A program made the translations under genes and the position numbers. Under the pieces are notes generated by a model. It had not been told where the DNA came from and did no database searches. It saw only the letters and a list, made by a program, of their open reading frames with translations. A stretch of DNA of 64,000 nt, taken from assembly GCA_019828565.1 (NCBI GenBank), contig JAHDYR010000062.1:62001-126000 (forward strand), in the 5' to 3' direction. The stretch is from Carpediemonas membranifera. Lineage: Eukaryota > Fornicata. This document shows, in pieces, positions 49,625 to 61,100 of the stretch. The number at the start of each line of letters is the position of its first letter. Positions within the stretch are counted from its first letter, which is position 1.

Positions 49625-50554
49625 TTACAAAGCATAGCCATGCTTGGCGTAGAGTCCGAGGATGTCAGAGTCCTTGACCAGGTCGAAGGCATGGAGGATA
49701 CTGGGCAAACGGCCTTCTTCCTTAAAATGCGTGGCGACATAGGCCTTGACTTGGCCGAATACTACCTCTATGGGGCTCAAGAAGGGAGAGTATGGAGGAA
49801 GGAAGACAATACGAACATCATAAATGCGGGACAAGTTGTTGATTCGCTCCTCATCTTTGTGTTTGCGCGCGTTGTCAAGGATGATGCAGTGTCCGGGAAT
49901 ATGTGGTAGCAAAGCAATCATGAACTGCCAGAAGAGGTCAGCGTTGTAAGTGCCGCTTGTAATGTGCCTGTGAACTATCCCCGAAGTCGTGAGGGCTGCT
50001 ACGACCGAGTATCGCTTACCCAGGGCAGCACCTGAGCGACGCGCGATGGTTCTCTGACCCTGCGGGCTACGGACTCTCTTCACACGAAGGCCACGAGGGT
50101 CGAATGACGTCTCATCAATGAAGCAGAGCTTGTCCAGCCCATAGTGCGGGATCGCCTCGGTAACCATAAATGAGCGGAAGCGGAGCGCCTTTTCTGGGTC
50201 ATACTCCATCCACCGAGTCTCTCCGACGGTGAGGACAAGGCCCTCCTCGTGGTTAAGGACGTGGCTGAGGTATCCTGTGCTGAGGCTAACCTGGAACTTT
50301 TCGAAAATTTCTTGTTGAATATCCTTCAACTGAGCTGCTTCGTTTGATCTAACGTAGTCAACAAGGTAGTTGCGCATGTTTCTCGTTAGCTTGCGCGGTT
50401 CCACCACTCTTTTGCCCTCAGGCGCCCCGTAGCTCGCTTGAATTCTACGAAGAGTGGTTCTAGAATGCCCATAGAGAGAGCATAGAACGCTCTTCGGTAC
50501 ACCTGCGGCCATCAGACATCTCAGTTCGTTGCGTCTTTCAAGCGTGATCGTCAT
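49625..50554 (-). CDS. Tc1/mariner-like transposase of T3, intact (309 aa)
   Basis: ATG at 50554, homologous to the T1 start. HTH region (KSVLCSLYGHSRTTLRRI); DDE motifs CFIDETSFDPR, IILDNARKH and YSPFLSPIEVVF with 35 residues between second Asp and Glu. The C-terminal end AKHGYAL is shared with T1. All catalytic acids are present, so it may be active and could supply T1 in trans. Confidence 0.9.
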   Translation of the reverse strand: MTITLERRNELRCLMAAGVPKSVLCSLYGHSRTTLRRIQASYGAPEGKRVVEPRKLTRNMRNYLVDYVRSNEAAQLKDIQQEIFEKFQVSLSTGYLSHVLNHEEGLVLTVGETRWMEYDPEKALRFRSFMVTEAIPHYGLDKLCFIDETSFDPRGLRVKRVRSPQGQRTIARRSGAALGKRYSVVAALTTSGIVHRHITSGTYNADLFWQFMIALLPHIPGHCIILDNARKHKDEERINNLSRIYDVRIVFLPPYSPFLSPIEVVFGQVKAYVATHFKEEGRLPSILHAFDLVKDSDILGLYAKHGYAL

Positions 50555-50671
50555 TTCGAGTGGCAATTTGTGTCCACAACTTTGATGGGACAATGATTAG
50601 GTGGACACTCTGTAGTGGCCATATTTAAGCTCCAATAAATTCCCAATCACACCGTGGTGATCACAAGTGCG

Positions 50672-51694
50672 ATGGATAGGAGGAGACGTGTGTTCTCAAT
50701 CGGTGAAAGAGAAGCGATCAGAGCTGCTGGAGAACGACTAGGGCCAACTGCAGCGGCGAAAGAGTTCGATCTGCCGCTTCAAACTGTCAAGGGCATTATA
50801 TACAGGAACAGAGACGGAAAACAACGAGGACCAGCAAGGAACGAAGGGCTTTATGAACAGGTACGCGAGACTATGTTGAACAAACGCGGAAATCTCAAGC
50901 TCCTTCATCTACAGTACAACGCCGAGATGGGAAGCTCAGTGCCGAGGACGACATTCGCCCGCTGCCTCGCTGAGGCTCGCCTCTCTGTCCGCTGTGGGTC
51001 CAAAGGAGCCAAGTGCATGCGACGAGAAGACTGGGTTGAGGTAGCCAGGATGAGAGCCAAGTACATCACTCACGTTGGGCAGGTTCTAGTGCACGACGAG
51101 AGCATGTTCACCTGGAGGGGCATCAGAGACATCACTGACAAGGTGGTGGCTCCAACTGGGACGAACCAGGTGACAATCCCGCTAGATCGACTGGTAATCC
51201 CGACAGTGACGTTACTTACTGCGCTCATCTCCGTCGAGGGATTTGTCTTTGGTGATGTCTACGTTGGCACGAAGGGCGCTATCAACGGAGAACGATTCAA
51301 GAGGATCCTGCAGAGCGCTAGTGACGTTATTTATCCATATCCTGGCAAGCATTCGGTCATTATCACCGATAACGCGAGCTTTCATGACCGCGATGCAATG
51401 CAAGAGATTGTTGATGGCTTTGGCTGCATGGTTATATGGACTCCGCCCAATGGATCCACTGTTAGTCCCATCGAAGAAGCGTTCGGGCACCTTAAGGCAA
51501 CAGTGAACGAAGAGGTTGCAAAGGCGATTATTGGGGGCAAAATACGCTGGACTGCTGAGCAAGTGAGCGAAGTCATCCTCAGGCACGCATTCTCACAGCC
51601 TGCGCATCGTTTTCCTCGCTTGTTCATGCGTGCTGGCATTTCTGCCACGACTGACTGGTCCTACTGGGATAGATCAGCATATGGCAAGCTATAA
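50672..51694 (+). CDS. Tc1/mariner-like transposase of T4, intact (340 aa)
   Basis: An N-terminal HTH (GPTAAAKEFDLPLQTVKGI) precedes the DDE motifs LVHDESMFTW, IITDNASFHD and GSTVSPIEEAFG, with 34 residues between second Asp and Glu. Two cysteines (CGSKGAKC) lie near the middle. Complete and probably functional. The stop lies 4 nt from the stop of the convergent gene. Confidence 0.9.
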   Translation: MDRRRRVFSIGEREAIRAAGERLGPTAAAKEFDLPLQTVKGIIYRNRDGKQRGPARNEGLYEQVRETMLNKRGNLKLLHLQYNAEMGSSVPRTTFARCLAEARLSVRCGSKGAKCMRREDWVEVARMRAKYITHVGQVLVHDESMFTWRGIRDITDKVVAPTGTNQVTIPLDRLVIPTVTLLTALISVEGFVFGDVYVGTKGAINGERFKRILQSASDVIYPYPGKHSVIITDNASFHDRDAMQEIVDGFGCMVIWTPPNGSTVSPIEEAFGHLKATVNEEVAKAIIGGKIRWTAEQVSEVILRHAFSQPAHRFPRLFMRAGISATTDWSYWDRSAYGKL

Positions 51695-51698
51695 ATGT

Positions 51699-52574
51699 TT
51701 ATTCCTCTCTTGCTAGCAGCCTGTCAATGGCCTTGAGCGTCTCTTGCCGAACTGCCGGATCATCGAAGCGTTTGAGGCTTCCACTCGTTCTTCTGACGAG
51801 TATGTGAGCATGGATCTCCATGACTAGAGAGTAAACGTCTCCATACGTGGCAAAGGGTAGATTCCGGAAGAATCCATTGTTGTTGGCATGTGAGAAGGAT
51901 CTGACAACTCCTGAGACAGATTTGAGTCGAGCGGCTGACTGATGGTTAGATGGCGTCCTGGCAGCAGCACACGGTCACCTGAGAAGAATATCTGAGCTTG
52001 GTTCTCTTCCGAAGACTGTGCCCCTCGCTCGGGACGCTGCTCTTCGTCGAAGGTTATGACGTCATTTCTGTCGTGCTCCTTGGCGACACGAGACCAGAAA
52101 CTTGCCGTGACAACAACAGCGTAAAGGGTGATGGATGCTTGCCCCTGCTCTGCCGCCTGGAGTAAATACTCGATCCAATCATCGGCGGTAAGAATGGCGT
52201 GGTTCGGGCTGTGATGAAACAGCAGTACTGAAGACCCACAGTGTCGCTGTGCCTTCAGGTAGACGTTGCGAGGGTTCAGTACATCCGCTGGGGAGAGAGA
52301 AGGTTGTATCACCTCTCTTGCCCGGTTTGACGGATGTGAACATGACGAATGCGTAATCATTATCTTTGAAGTTGGCAAAAGCGGACTTCTTGCCATTTCT
52401 CTTCAGAAGTGGTACTCCGGCTAGGCTTCTTACCTTCAGAGCAACAATGAGGTCACGTTGAGCGGACAGAAGCTGTTCCTCGCTGAATGACACCTCTCTT
52501 CGCATCGAAAGGCTCCCCTCGCTGCTATGAACCTTCCACTGCTGTATCGACGGAGCTGTGACTGGCTGTGACAT
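51699..52574 (-). CDS. Accessory protein of T4, two frameshifts
   Basis: Begins MSQPVTAPSIQQWKVHSSE. Coherent sequence continues through frame changes near 52310 and 51835 to RQETLKAIDRLLAREE and a TAA inside AATAAA. About 290 residues: the middle has strand-rich segments (GSSVLLFHHSPNHAIL, ITLYAVVVTASFWSRV), the C-terminal end is helical. No family recognised. Not similar to the zinc-knuckle gene of T1/T3, so different transposon lineages hold different second genes in the same position. Confidence 0.6.
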
Positions 52575-52721
52575 GGGTGCTTATACAATGATCCAAATCA
52601 CAATTTCGGGGAGCTTAAATATGGGCACTACAGACTTTTAGATCAAAACTGCAATATTGCTGATTCGATTTCGAAATGACTAAATGTTTGATTGCATGCT
52701 GAACTTTTTGATTGATAGGAG

Positions 52722-53039
52722 ATGGCCCGAAGCCTTGTGGAGGGTAATGAGCTTGTGAAAGCATTACCAGGCCGTATGATTGCCGCATGGGCCTATGAGA
52801 TCCAGAGAAACAACGCAACCATTTCCAATCCTCCCGTGGGATTGCTCACGCCCCAGAGTACACCAGCTTCCTCAGATTACATGCCACGCACCCGTCGTAG
52901 TGAGTCATCAACCTTTCTCACCATCCTAGTGAGACCAGAGTTCTACAGCCGCGTCGTGTCCTTCCTTGCTTCCTTGGAGGAGACGCAGACCGTTCAGCAG
53001 CCCGTCCCCGAAACCCCTCAGGTCAGCGAGTCTCAATAA
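52722..53039 (+). pseudogene. Zinc-knuckle accessory gene of decayed transposon T5, 5'-truncated
   Basis: Retains LVKALPGRMIAAWAYE, PPVGLLTPQSTPASSDY and FYSRVVSFLASLEE but lacks the zinc-knuckle exon part. The stop lies in CAATAAA, 7 nt from the convergent transposase relic. Confidence 0.7.
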
Positions 53040-53046
53040 ACATCAT

Positions 53047-53640
53047 TTACTCATGTCCATGGTCACTGAAGAGACCGCTTATGTTCTGAGAAGCGACACG
53101 ATCGAATCCAGCGAGGATGGAGGGCAGGCGGCCCATATCGGTGAAGCTGTTAGCTACGAAGGACTTAGCCCAGGAGAAGGTGCGCTCAATTGGATTCAGA
53201 AAAGGGCTATACTTGGGTAAACGAACGATGCAAACATTGTATATAGTCTCAAGCTGCTCTCCTACAGCTGCGGAAGGGTTGGACCTTGGCGTTGTCCATG
53301 ATCACCACTCGACCGATGACAAGAGGGAGTAGGCCAATAAAGAAGGACAGGATTGCGTCTGAATCGTATGTGCCCGTAATTATCGTTCGATAAATGACTC
53401 CTTCAAGCCCTAATGCGGCGCAGACGGAGTACCGAAGCCCTATTCCCCCGGATTGCCGGCGAACGTATGTTCTTTGGCCGACTGGCCCTCACACGCGCCG
53501 AATACGGAGACCCCTCGGATCAAAGCTAAAGTTTTATCGATGAACACTAGGCCCTCTTGCCCGTAGTTGGGCAGAATCTCGGTAAGGATTTGTTTCAAAC
53601 CCATGACCTCGCACAGTTCTTTAACGGTGTGATCACTAAG
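53047..53640 (-). pseudogene. Transposase relic of T5
   Basis: Pieces in different frames: LPNYGQEGLVFIDKT near 53570, VVIMDNAK near 53300, and LPKYSPFLNPIERTFSW near 53200. The end is DHGHE. First catalytic Asp region altered (FIDKT instead of FIDET). N-terminus missing, apparently cut by the LTR that follows. Confidence 0.7.
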
Positions 53641-53654
53641 GAAAAAGGCTTTAT

Positions 53655-53735
53655 AAAGAGAGCTCGACACAAGGGTGTCGAGCTGGACGGATCAAGACCG
53701 TATCAAATACGTATCTCATATATAAATGGCTGACA
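53655..53735 (-). repeat. LTR of Gypsy element G5
   Basis: In element orientation begins TGTCAGCCATTTATATATG after a purine tract with eight G and AAG. Contains the hairpin GCTCGACACC/GGTGTCGAGC and TATAAAGCC. Confidence 0.6.
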
Positions 53736-54238
53736 CTTCCCCCCCATGCTCTGTTAAGAGCATCACGAAAAGGATACCATTGTTAATCAGGTCTTGGGGG
53801 AATAGCCCAAGAGTGCTGACCCTATAACCGTCGATCGCTGGGGAATGACCAGTGATCCGGGGATGCCAACTAAGTTCAACTTAGGAGGCTGACCGTCGCG
53901 CACACGGGACTTGCGTGTACGCCGGATAGTATCCGTTGACTAGGCTGACGACATAGCGTCCTAAGCCATCGCCCGGCGTGGAGTCCACCCACGGAACTTC
54001 TCTAAAGATTTTCTAGATTGCGCAAAGATTCTACAGATTCGAAAAGACTCGTGGTACCACTAAATAAGCGCGCTGTGTCATGGGTATCTTACCTGGGGAT
54101 CCTGCCCCTCCTAGTAGTCGATACATACCAGTGTTCTGTCTGATTGCATCAAACCGTGCAGGTTATGTCATGCATTCGGCTTGATTCGGAATAGTTGGCG
54201 GTTTGTGCCCTTCTTCCGCTATTTCTTACATAGGCTTC

Positions 54239-54298
54239 GAAAATGCGGTTAATTAGCTCCAATTCCGCTTCCTTGGCGAGATACGGGCGTTTTCTTCT
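54239..54298 (+). promoter_or_regulatory. Conserved leader hairpin before ORFx (G5 copy)
   Basis: GAAAATGC...GGGCGTTTTC around a variable centre, with CTTACATAGGCTTC upstream and AATAACCAACATCAC downstream. Confidence 0.5.
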
Positions 54299-54611
54299 CT
54301 TCGTCTCCGCTCGGACTTCTTGTGCCCAGAATACGAGCTCCATCATGAATAACCAACATCACAACCACGTTCTACGCATAAACTTTGTCCGTTATCACTT
54401 CTTTGAGGGGTTTTCTTCCCCTTTTCCTCGAGATCTCGTCTCGGCATAAAACGCGCGAGAGAATGCGTGAACGGCTGTCCCTTGGCCAGTATTGGCTATA
54501 CAGGCGTGCTCAGCGTCTGTAACTTGCACGGTGGGTGTCCTCCTGAGATTATATAACTCATGTATACATGTAAATCAAATCTGGGACGCGTCCTAGATTT
54601 CAAACGGCGCT

Positions 54612-55025
54612 ATGGCAAACGTTGAGAAGGAACTCTTTGCTGCAATCGACCAGTATATGACGGCCAATCCTACTGGTGTGCTCATCTCCGATCTTCAGGC
54701 CTTGAAGCGAAAGCACGTCGAGCTGCTGAATGGTGACGGCTCCCAGGAAGCTACTGAGGGTTCTCACACGCCTCCATCCACTGACAACACCGCTGAGACC
54801 ACCGATGGTGATGCCATTTCGCACCAAGAAGCTGGTTCAGCTCCCGATCGCACCGTTCTCCGACCTCGACGCTCCGGACGGCACATCACCGACTGCCATC
54901 CCGAATCTGCTCAGACCACAATCACCCGCACGAGCGAGCTGGGCGCTGAGTTCAACCAGCGCGTCGTCGAGGTCCCCGTCCGCCAATTCCACCGACAGAC
55001 CCGTTACCGCGCCAATGTCGAATAG
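54612..55025 (+). pseudogene. ORFx of G5, N-terminal part only
   Basis: MANVEKELFAAIDQYMTANP... followed by an acidic/Thr-rich linker, ending at a TAG where foreign sequence begins. The helical core and chromodomain-like end are missing. Confidence 0.6.
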
Positions 55026-55049
55026 ATAGAGAGGATAGATTTCGGTGCA

Positions 55050-55690
55050 TTTTAAGGTAAACAGTTCACGTCCACAACAGGAAGGCGCAGCTTCTGGCAG
55101 TAGGCGCACTCCTGAGACGCTCGACGTCAACACTCATCGTAGGCCAGACAAGGCCAGAGTCCTTCAGGCGTCGGAGAGTCTCATCGCGGCCCATATGTCC
55201 AGCGTGAGCGTTGTGGACCTGCTCAAAGCAGAGGCGCGCGATGGCGTCGATCTGGGGCTTGGCAAAGAGACAGCGGGAGAGTGCGTCTGGGACAACATTC
55301 TCCTTGCCAGGAATGTGCTCAATGTCATATGAGTACTCCTGGAGTCGTAGGGCCCATCTCATGTCATATTGGGGGTAAGGGATTTCCTCATGAACACGAG
55401 GTTCCGGTGATCGGTTTGAATGAGAAAATGATAGCCAAGCAGATGATGAGAGAATTTCATGACGACGGCAAAATAGACGCCGAACGCTTCTTTCTCTATA
55501 GTAGCCCATCTACGTTCTGCTTCAGTGAATGTGTGCGAACAATACTCGCAAATGCGCTCTTTTCCGTCGACGACGTTCAGCAACATAACGCCGCAGCCGA
55601 TATCTGAGGCGTCCGTTCTAACGACGATGGGGTAACAATAATCTTGATGATAGAGCGTGTCTGCGTTGGCGATGAGGTTCTTCGCCTCGT
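55050..55690 (-). pseudogene. pol: RT/RNase H fragment of another Gypsy lineage
   Basis: Pieces in two frames: VVRTDASDIGCGVMLLN, EAERRWATIEKEAFGVYFAV, LIQTDHRNLVFM and YDIEHIPGKENVVPDALSR, then the zinc end of integrase. These are RNase H and tether motifs of Ty3/Gypsy pol but clearly different from G1 and G3. Confidence 0.75.
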
Positions 55691-55899
55691 CGTAACAACA
55701 CGCATCAGATCCCTGCCTGACCAGTCACTCGACATCACTTCCTTACATTCTGAGGCAACCCGGCTTATTGCGAGATTCGAGCCATCGATTGTCAACTTAT
55801 TTGCATGTTTGGGCGACTTGATTGTCTGCCCAACACTACGACGCCACATCGTTCTGCAGGGGGAGAGCTGTGGTCCTCTTGGGCCAAACAAAGGTAAAA

Positions 55900-55999
55900 A
55901 GGGTTTACAAAGAGATGAGTCGACACAATGGGTGTCGTTTGACTGTTGTTGACTGTGTAAATATGTTTTCTGTGTAACATGTGGGTAGGACCCACGACA
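55900..55999 (-). repeat. 3' LTR of Gypsy element G3
   Basis: In element orientation begins TGTCGTGGGTCC after GGGGAGGCAG (56000-56009). It has the hairpin CGACACCCATTGTGTCG. The outer end is approximate, as no partner LTR remains. Confidence 0.6.
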
Positions 56000-56400
56000 C
56001 TGCCTCCCCATGGCTCGCAGAGCCATGACGAGAATATGTGAGCGAATGCTCTAAAACTCAAGTGACCTCCGGGACGTCGGGGGGCCAACCCTTCAGTACA
56101 CCTTTGGCGACATCCTTGGCAGGGATGCCAGGCGAACACCTCATATGAGTTGCCAGAATAGGCTGGTTTGAGAATCTCGAAAAAGATTCGGGATCCGAAC
56201 GGATTCAATCATTGTGGTACCACTGGGTTAGCTAGCTATGTTATGCGATGTCTTACCGGGGTCCTCTGCCCCTCCACGGACCCTAAAAGGGCCGTTTGAA
56301 ATTTGATTATCTCGATCTGATGCCTTAAAGTGCATCATGAGACGTAGATGGGAAAGTCTTCGGGTATGTAGCCCGAAGCGCCCATACTTACATGGGTGCC

Positions 56401-56457
56401 GAAAAACGCCTTTAGAGGCCTCAATTCGGCCTCGTTCGCGAGTTCTGGCGATTTTTC
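56401..56457 (+). promoter_or_regulatory. Conserved leader hairpin before ORFx (G3 copy)
   Basis: The clearest case: GAAAAACGCC pairs with GGCGATTTTTC and an inner stem GAGGCC/GGCCTC. TTAACAACATCAATATC follows at about 56512. Confidence 0.6.
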
Positions 56458-56788
56458 TTCTTCTGCTCGTTGCGTTGCTTCTTGGAACGGCTTAAGGCCT
56501 TCCTTCTCTAATTAACAACATCAATATCTATGCCATTAGCCTTTTGGGGTAAGAAGGCCGTTGTTATCTCTTGAACTCGGCCTTTGGTTTTGGGAATTAG
56601 GGATCGGCCCGAACGAGCCTTCAGAAATCGATGACGATCAATAAATGGCGAATTATGAGTGTTACCACGGTATTGCTCGTCTAAAGTTGGGTAGACTAGG
56701 TCAGTGTGCACCCTCAAGGTCCATATCCTTGCATATGTAACTAACGTAAATGGAACTTCAATCATCGTCGAAGCTTCATAGCGTTACA

Positions 56789-58118
56789 ATGAGCGATTTG
56801 GCCGCTGATCTGGACGTCCTAATTGACGAGTTGTCGACAATACCGCAAGCTTCTGCCATTGTTCCTCGCTTGCGGGCTGTTCGTGAACGTCACTGCGCTG
56901 CACGTGCGCTCGCAACTACTACGGAGACTTCTGCTACTTCTCCATCCGTCGAGGCCGTCCCAACTGAACGACCGCCTGCGGAATCAGCTCGTTCAGTCAC
57001 CATCCCCGTCACGCGGGAGCAACCCATTCGTCGTCGCCATCCCACACACGCGCGCATTACTGGCGTCGTTGTGAACGAGGAGGGGCACACGCAGACCCGT
57101 AGTGGTCACGTCGTGCGTATCCACACCTCTTCCGCTGCCCCTTCGGTCCCTACCGTCGCTGCAAGGCTTCGTCGCAGCTCGGACCGTCCCTCGCGCTCCA
57201 ATGTCATGCGGGCGCGGTTTTCAGCCCGCGGCTCGCCCTCGCGCGGGGCTTGATGCTCGCGAGCAACGCTTCCTGGCTGTGCTGTCCAGTGTCACCAGTC
57301 TCGTCAGCAACTGCTACGAGGTGAGCTTGCACGCGCTTCTTTCTCGTCTCAACGACGGATCCGTGTTCAGTGGAGAGCTTGGTTTCGATCAGACCCTGCT
57401 TCGTTCACTCAGGCTCCTGGGCGATTTCGCTCAGGATGCTCTCGTGGGCCGGCGCCTCCGTTCGTACCTGCAAGTAACCTCCGCTGGGGACCTCGCCCTC
57501 GCGCAGGCGTTGCTGGCCGACGCCGCCCTCTCAACGCACGGGGCCTTCTCCACTGGAGTCGTCTCGGCTGTCGTGGCTTGCCTAGAGGAGTCTAACTCCG
57601 ACTTGACGAGTACCGGTCTGTCATACCGGCGCGAGCTGGCTAATCAGTGCCTGAAACGGGTTGTCATGATCGGCTGTCACCCACACGTCTTCTCCTGCTG
57701 GTTGATCGCCCAAGTGCGGTCTACCGATCGTTTGACCTGGCGTTTTGCCATCCAGTTCGTCGCTGATTACTATTGCCTCCTGGAGGCTGGTCGCCTGGCT
57801 GCTATCGAGTGTGATGTACAAGATCGTGCTCTCCTGACGCCGCAGGTGACTGACCGCACCGTAGATTACATCATCGTTGAGGTCCTTCGCCACATGGAGC
57901 AGTATGATGTTCCTCTACTCGAGTCTTTCACCCTGGTTGTGAAATACCAAAACTACGCCGTTCCCGGCTTGACTCAACTCACCCAGAGTATGTGTCGCGT
58001 CACCCTGGTGGCTGATTATCTAACGCAAAATGACTTATGGCCTCGCGTTCGGGTTGAATGGCGTCCTATCGAGCTCATCGTTGACGCTAATGAGTCTGTC
58101 GGTGCTGTTGACGAATAA
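56789..58118 (+). CDS. ORFx of G3, one frameshift
   Basis: MSDLAADLDVLIDELST gives the usual N-terminus (a further ATG lies at 56750), then an Arg/Pro/Thr linker. The frame changes near 57210-57250, after which the conserved core (NCYEVSLHALLSRLNDGSVF, LANQCLKRVVMI) and the chromodomain-like end (VDYIIVEVLRHME, FTLVVKYQNYAVPGLTQL, LVADYL) follow. The TAA lies within AATAAA. The stop of gag-pol faces it 26 nt away. Closely similar to the intact copy at 46438. Confidence 0.72.
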
Positions 58119-58144
58119 AAGTCGGATTTGAAGGCTCGTGAAGT

Positions 58145-61100
58145 TTACAGGCCATCAATTTTTGCCTGATCTGACTTCAAATATATATCCAGCGCTTCCA
58201 AATCCTTCACGTATATATAATCCTGCCAAGTAGCTTCAGAGTCTTCGAACCCGACCCAGTGAGTCAGGTACTCACGCTTCGACATGGGTCCTCGGCCTCT
58301 TGACTTGCTGATACGGTCTACCTCCCACTCATCGACAGCCGTCGCAGCTAGAGCTTTGATTTCGCTCTCTGATAGCAATCCTGGGTCAAACCTTCTGACC
58401 CTGGCGGCGTCTACCTTGACCGTTGGGCCATCCTTACCTTCTGCTAGGTCTTGGACGGTATAACCCACCGTCACGCCGTCGACCTTGACGCTGTCTACGC
58501 GACGCATAGGCCCCCTCCAGCCTGGAGACAACTTGTTGGGGGGTCTAGACGGGTATTTCACCAGCACAAACCGGCTTAGGATCTCTTGTCGCGTTGTAGA
58601 GGCTTTGGCTAATGCTTCCTCCTTGGCTGCCTTGATCCGGCTGCTAGCCAGCCGCACTGCGGCGTCAGCTGCTGCCCGATGGCATTGCTTCGCCGCTGCT
58701 GTTGAGGTGGACGTAATAAATATCCGTTGTGGCACGTTAGTCTGGAAACCGAACACCATCTCAGTGGGTGAGAGGTGGGTGGGTACGCGGGGTGCGGTGT
58801 TCACAATGAACTGCGCGACCGGTAGGTTCTGCACCCAGGTTGACCCTCGTAGTTCAAATCTCCTTGCGCGTAGTATCCTCTCTATCTGCTGATTCGCTCG
58901 CTCTACCATACCATTACTCTGGGGATGATGGGCGGTAGTGATGTGGGTCTTGAACCCCATCTCAGTGGCGAGGCGCTTAAACAACTGGTTGTGGAACTCA
59001 GGGCCGCCATCCGACTGGAGCACCTCTGGGCATCCATACCTCAGTACCCAGTTGTTCACGAAGGCATTCGCGGCGGCTTCGCCTGTCGTCCCAGTCACGG
59101 GCACCAGCTCGGTTAGCCTGCTGCACATGTCCACAATCACGGTTATATGTGTCTTGCCGTCACTCTCCGGTAACGGGCCGATGGTATCGACAGCGACTCG
59201 CCGGAACGGTCTGTCAACGGCCGTATGCAGCCCGTCTGGTCGCTGGGTTGGTGGGCGCTCTAAGAGCTGGCACACGGGGCACCCTGAGATGACTTTGTCA
59301 ACGAGGCGCTTGGGAACCGCCTTACCTTGTGAGCGCAAAGTCTCGGTGACTACCCGACGCGATAGGTGGGCTCCTCCTAGAAGGTGTGCTTGCTTGACAT
59401 CCTGTTCGCCTGCGGGACACAAGGAGTACACGCGCGACAAGCCGTCCGCCGCTCCATTGTCTAGCCCGGCGACATGCTTCACCTCAAAATCAAGGTCGGC
59501 CATCGCCTCCGCCCACCGACGGACCTTGGCGTTAACCGACTTAAACATGAACACGAGGTTCCTATGATCTGTTAAGAGGGTGAACTTTCCCCATGATAGG
59601 TACTTGTTCCAGCATTTGATGGCTGCTACGATGGCGTAAGCCTCCTTCTCACCCACCGACCATCTGCTCTGTACGTCGTTAAAGGCTTTCGACATAAAAC
59701 AGACAGGTCGACCCTCTTGTAATAGCACGGCTCCGTAACCGACGGCGGATGCGTCCGTCATCACGGTGTGCTCCTTCGACGCATCAAATATAGCTAAAGA
59801 GTCTCCTCGCGTCAGCACGTCCTTAACTTTGTTCAGGGCTTCCTGTTGCGCCTTCGTACCGATGGGTGTCTTGCCAGCCATGGCTTCGGTCAGGGGAATG
59901 GCTGCGGTGGCGAAGTCTTCTCCGTGGTCACGAAAGTAGTTCACGAACCCGACTAGCGCCTGCATGCCCTTGGCAGACTTAGGCATCTTGAGGTCGAGGA
60001 TATCCTGTATGCGGTCCGGCGCGATTCTCTTCTCCCCGTCGGAGATGATCCACCCTAGGAATTCCACCTCCTTCCGGTTGAACGCGCACTTGTCTCTATT
60101 GAGCTGCAACTTGACTTGGTCTGCCCTCTCGAGCACCTTCTCGAGGTTGTTCAGGTACTCGTCCTCATCGGCACCCGATACGATGATATCGTCGATGTAA
60201 ATCTGGCAAGCGTTGCCAACCAGGCCTCGGAACGCCCTCTCCATTGCTTTCTGAAAGTGGGCGCCAGCATTGCGTAGCCCGAAGGGCATGCGCTTATACT
60301 GGTATCGGCCGAGGACTGTCTTAAACGCCGTATATTGTCGTGACCGCTCTGACATCAGGATCTGATGGTATCCAGACGATAGATCCAGGGTGGCGAAGAT
60401 TCGTTTGCCGGCCAATTGGGCTATCACTTCGTCTATCCGAGGGATAGGGTAGTCGAACGGAGCGGTCATCTGGTTGATCCCGCGATAGTCCACTACAAAG
60501 CGCGTCTTGTCTGGCTTCTTTGGGACTATCATCGCTGGCGAGGCAAAGTCAGACGAGCTTGGCTCGATAAAGCCCTTTCGCAACAGCTCGTCGATGTGTT
60601 CCCTGATCACGTCAACCTTCGCCGGGGGGATAAAGTATGGTCTTGCATTGACCACTCGATCGCCCTTGAGGATTAAGTCGTAGGGCTCTAGCTCGCTCGG
60701 CTCATGTCTGTCCTCGAATACTCGTGTGTATCGGCGTAGTAGGTTCGTCTGGCGTTCAATGGCTGCCTCGCTCAACGAGAACAGGGGAGCATTATGCTTG
60801 GCGACGTCTGGTATCTCGGCATCAGTGAACTCGGACTCAGCGTACGCCTGTGGCAGGATGCCCAAGGCTACCATGTCGGGGTAGCCGAGGATAATGTCAA
60901 ACTCTGTCTCGAGCAACAGCATGTCTGAAGAGAATGTGCATGACTTGGGTGTAAAGGCTGAAGGGAGTAACTTCAGCTCGACATCGGCTGTGCCCAAGGC
61001 ATCGATCAAGCCGCTCGCGGTCTTGACTGCGATCTTCTGGTGAGAAGTTACCTTGAGGTTCTTGGCGAGGCTGGGCTTAACGGCAGAGCGTCCTGCACCC

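Larger units (their letters stand above)
49145..50612. mobile_element. Tc1/mariner-like transposon T3
   Basis: Close relative of T1: zinc-knuckle gene (+) and transposase (-) are convergent. Inverted termini could not be aligned with confidence, so the ends are approximate: the left end lies in ORFx coding sequence near 49145 and the right end abuts T4. Confidence 0.7.
50615..52628. mobile_element. Tc1/mariner-like transposon T4
   Basis: Inverted ends GTGGCCATATTTAAGCTCC and GGAGCTTAAATATGGGCAC, with TA at 50613-50614 and 52629-52630. About 2.0 kb, with a transposase (+) and a convergent second gene (-). Another lineage than T1/T3. Confidence 0.88.

Noticed and set aside
33000-56500. Hammerhead or HDV-like ribozyme in the ORFx leader
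   Set aside because: GAAA and CCTCC strings occur, but no CTGATGA core and no double-pseudoknot layout could be built.
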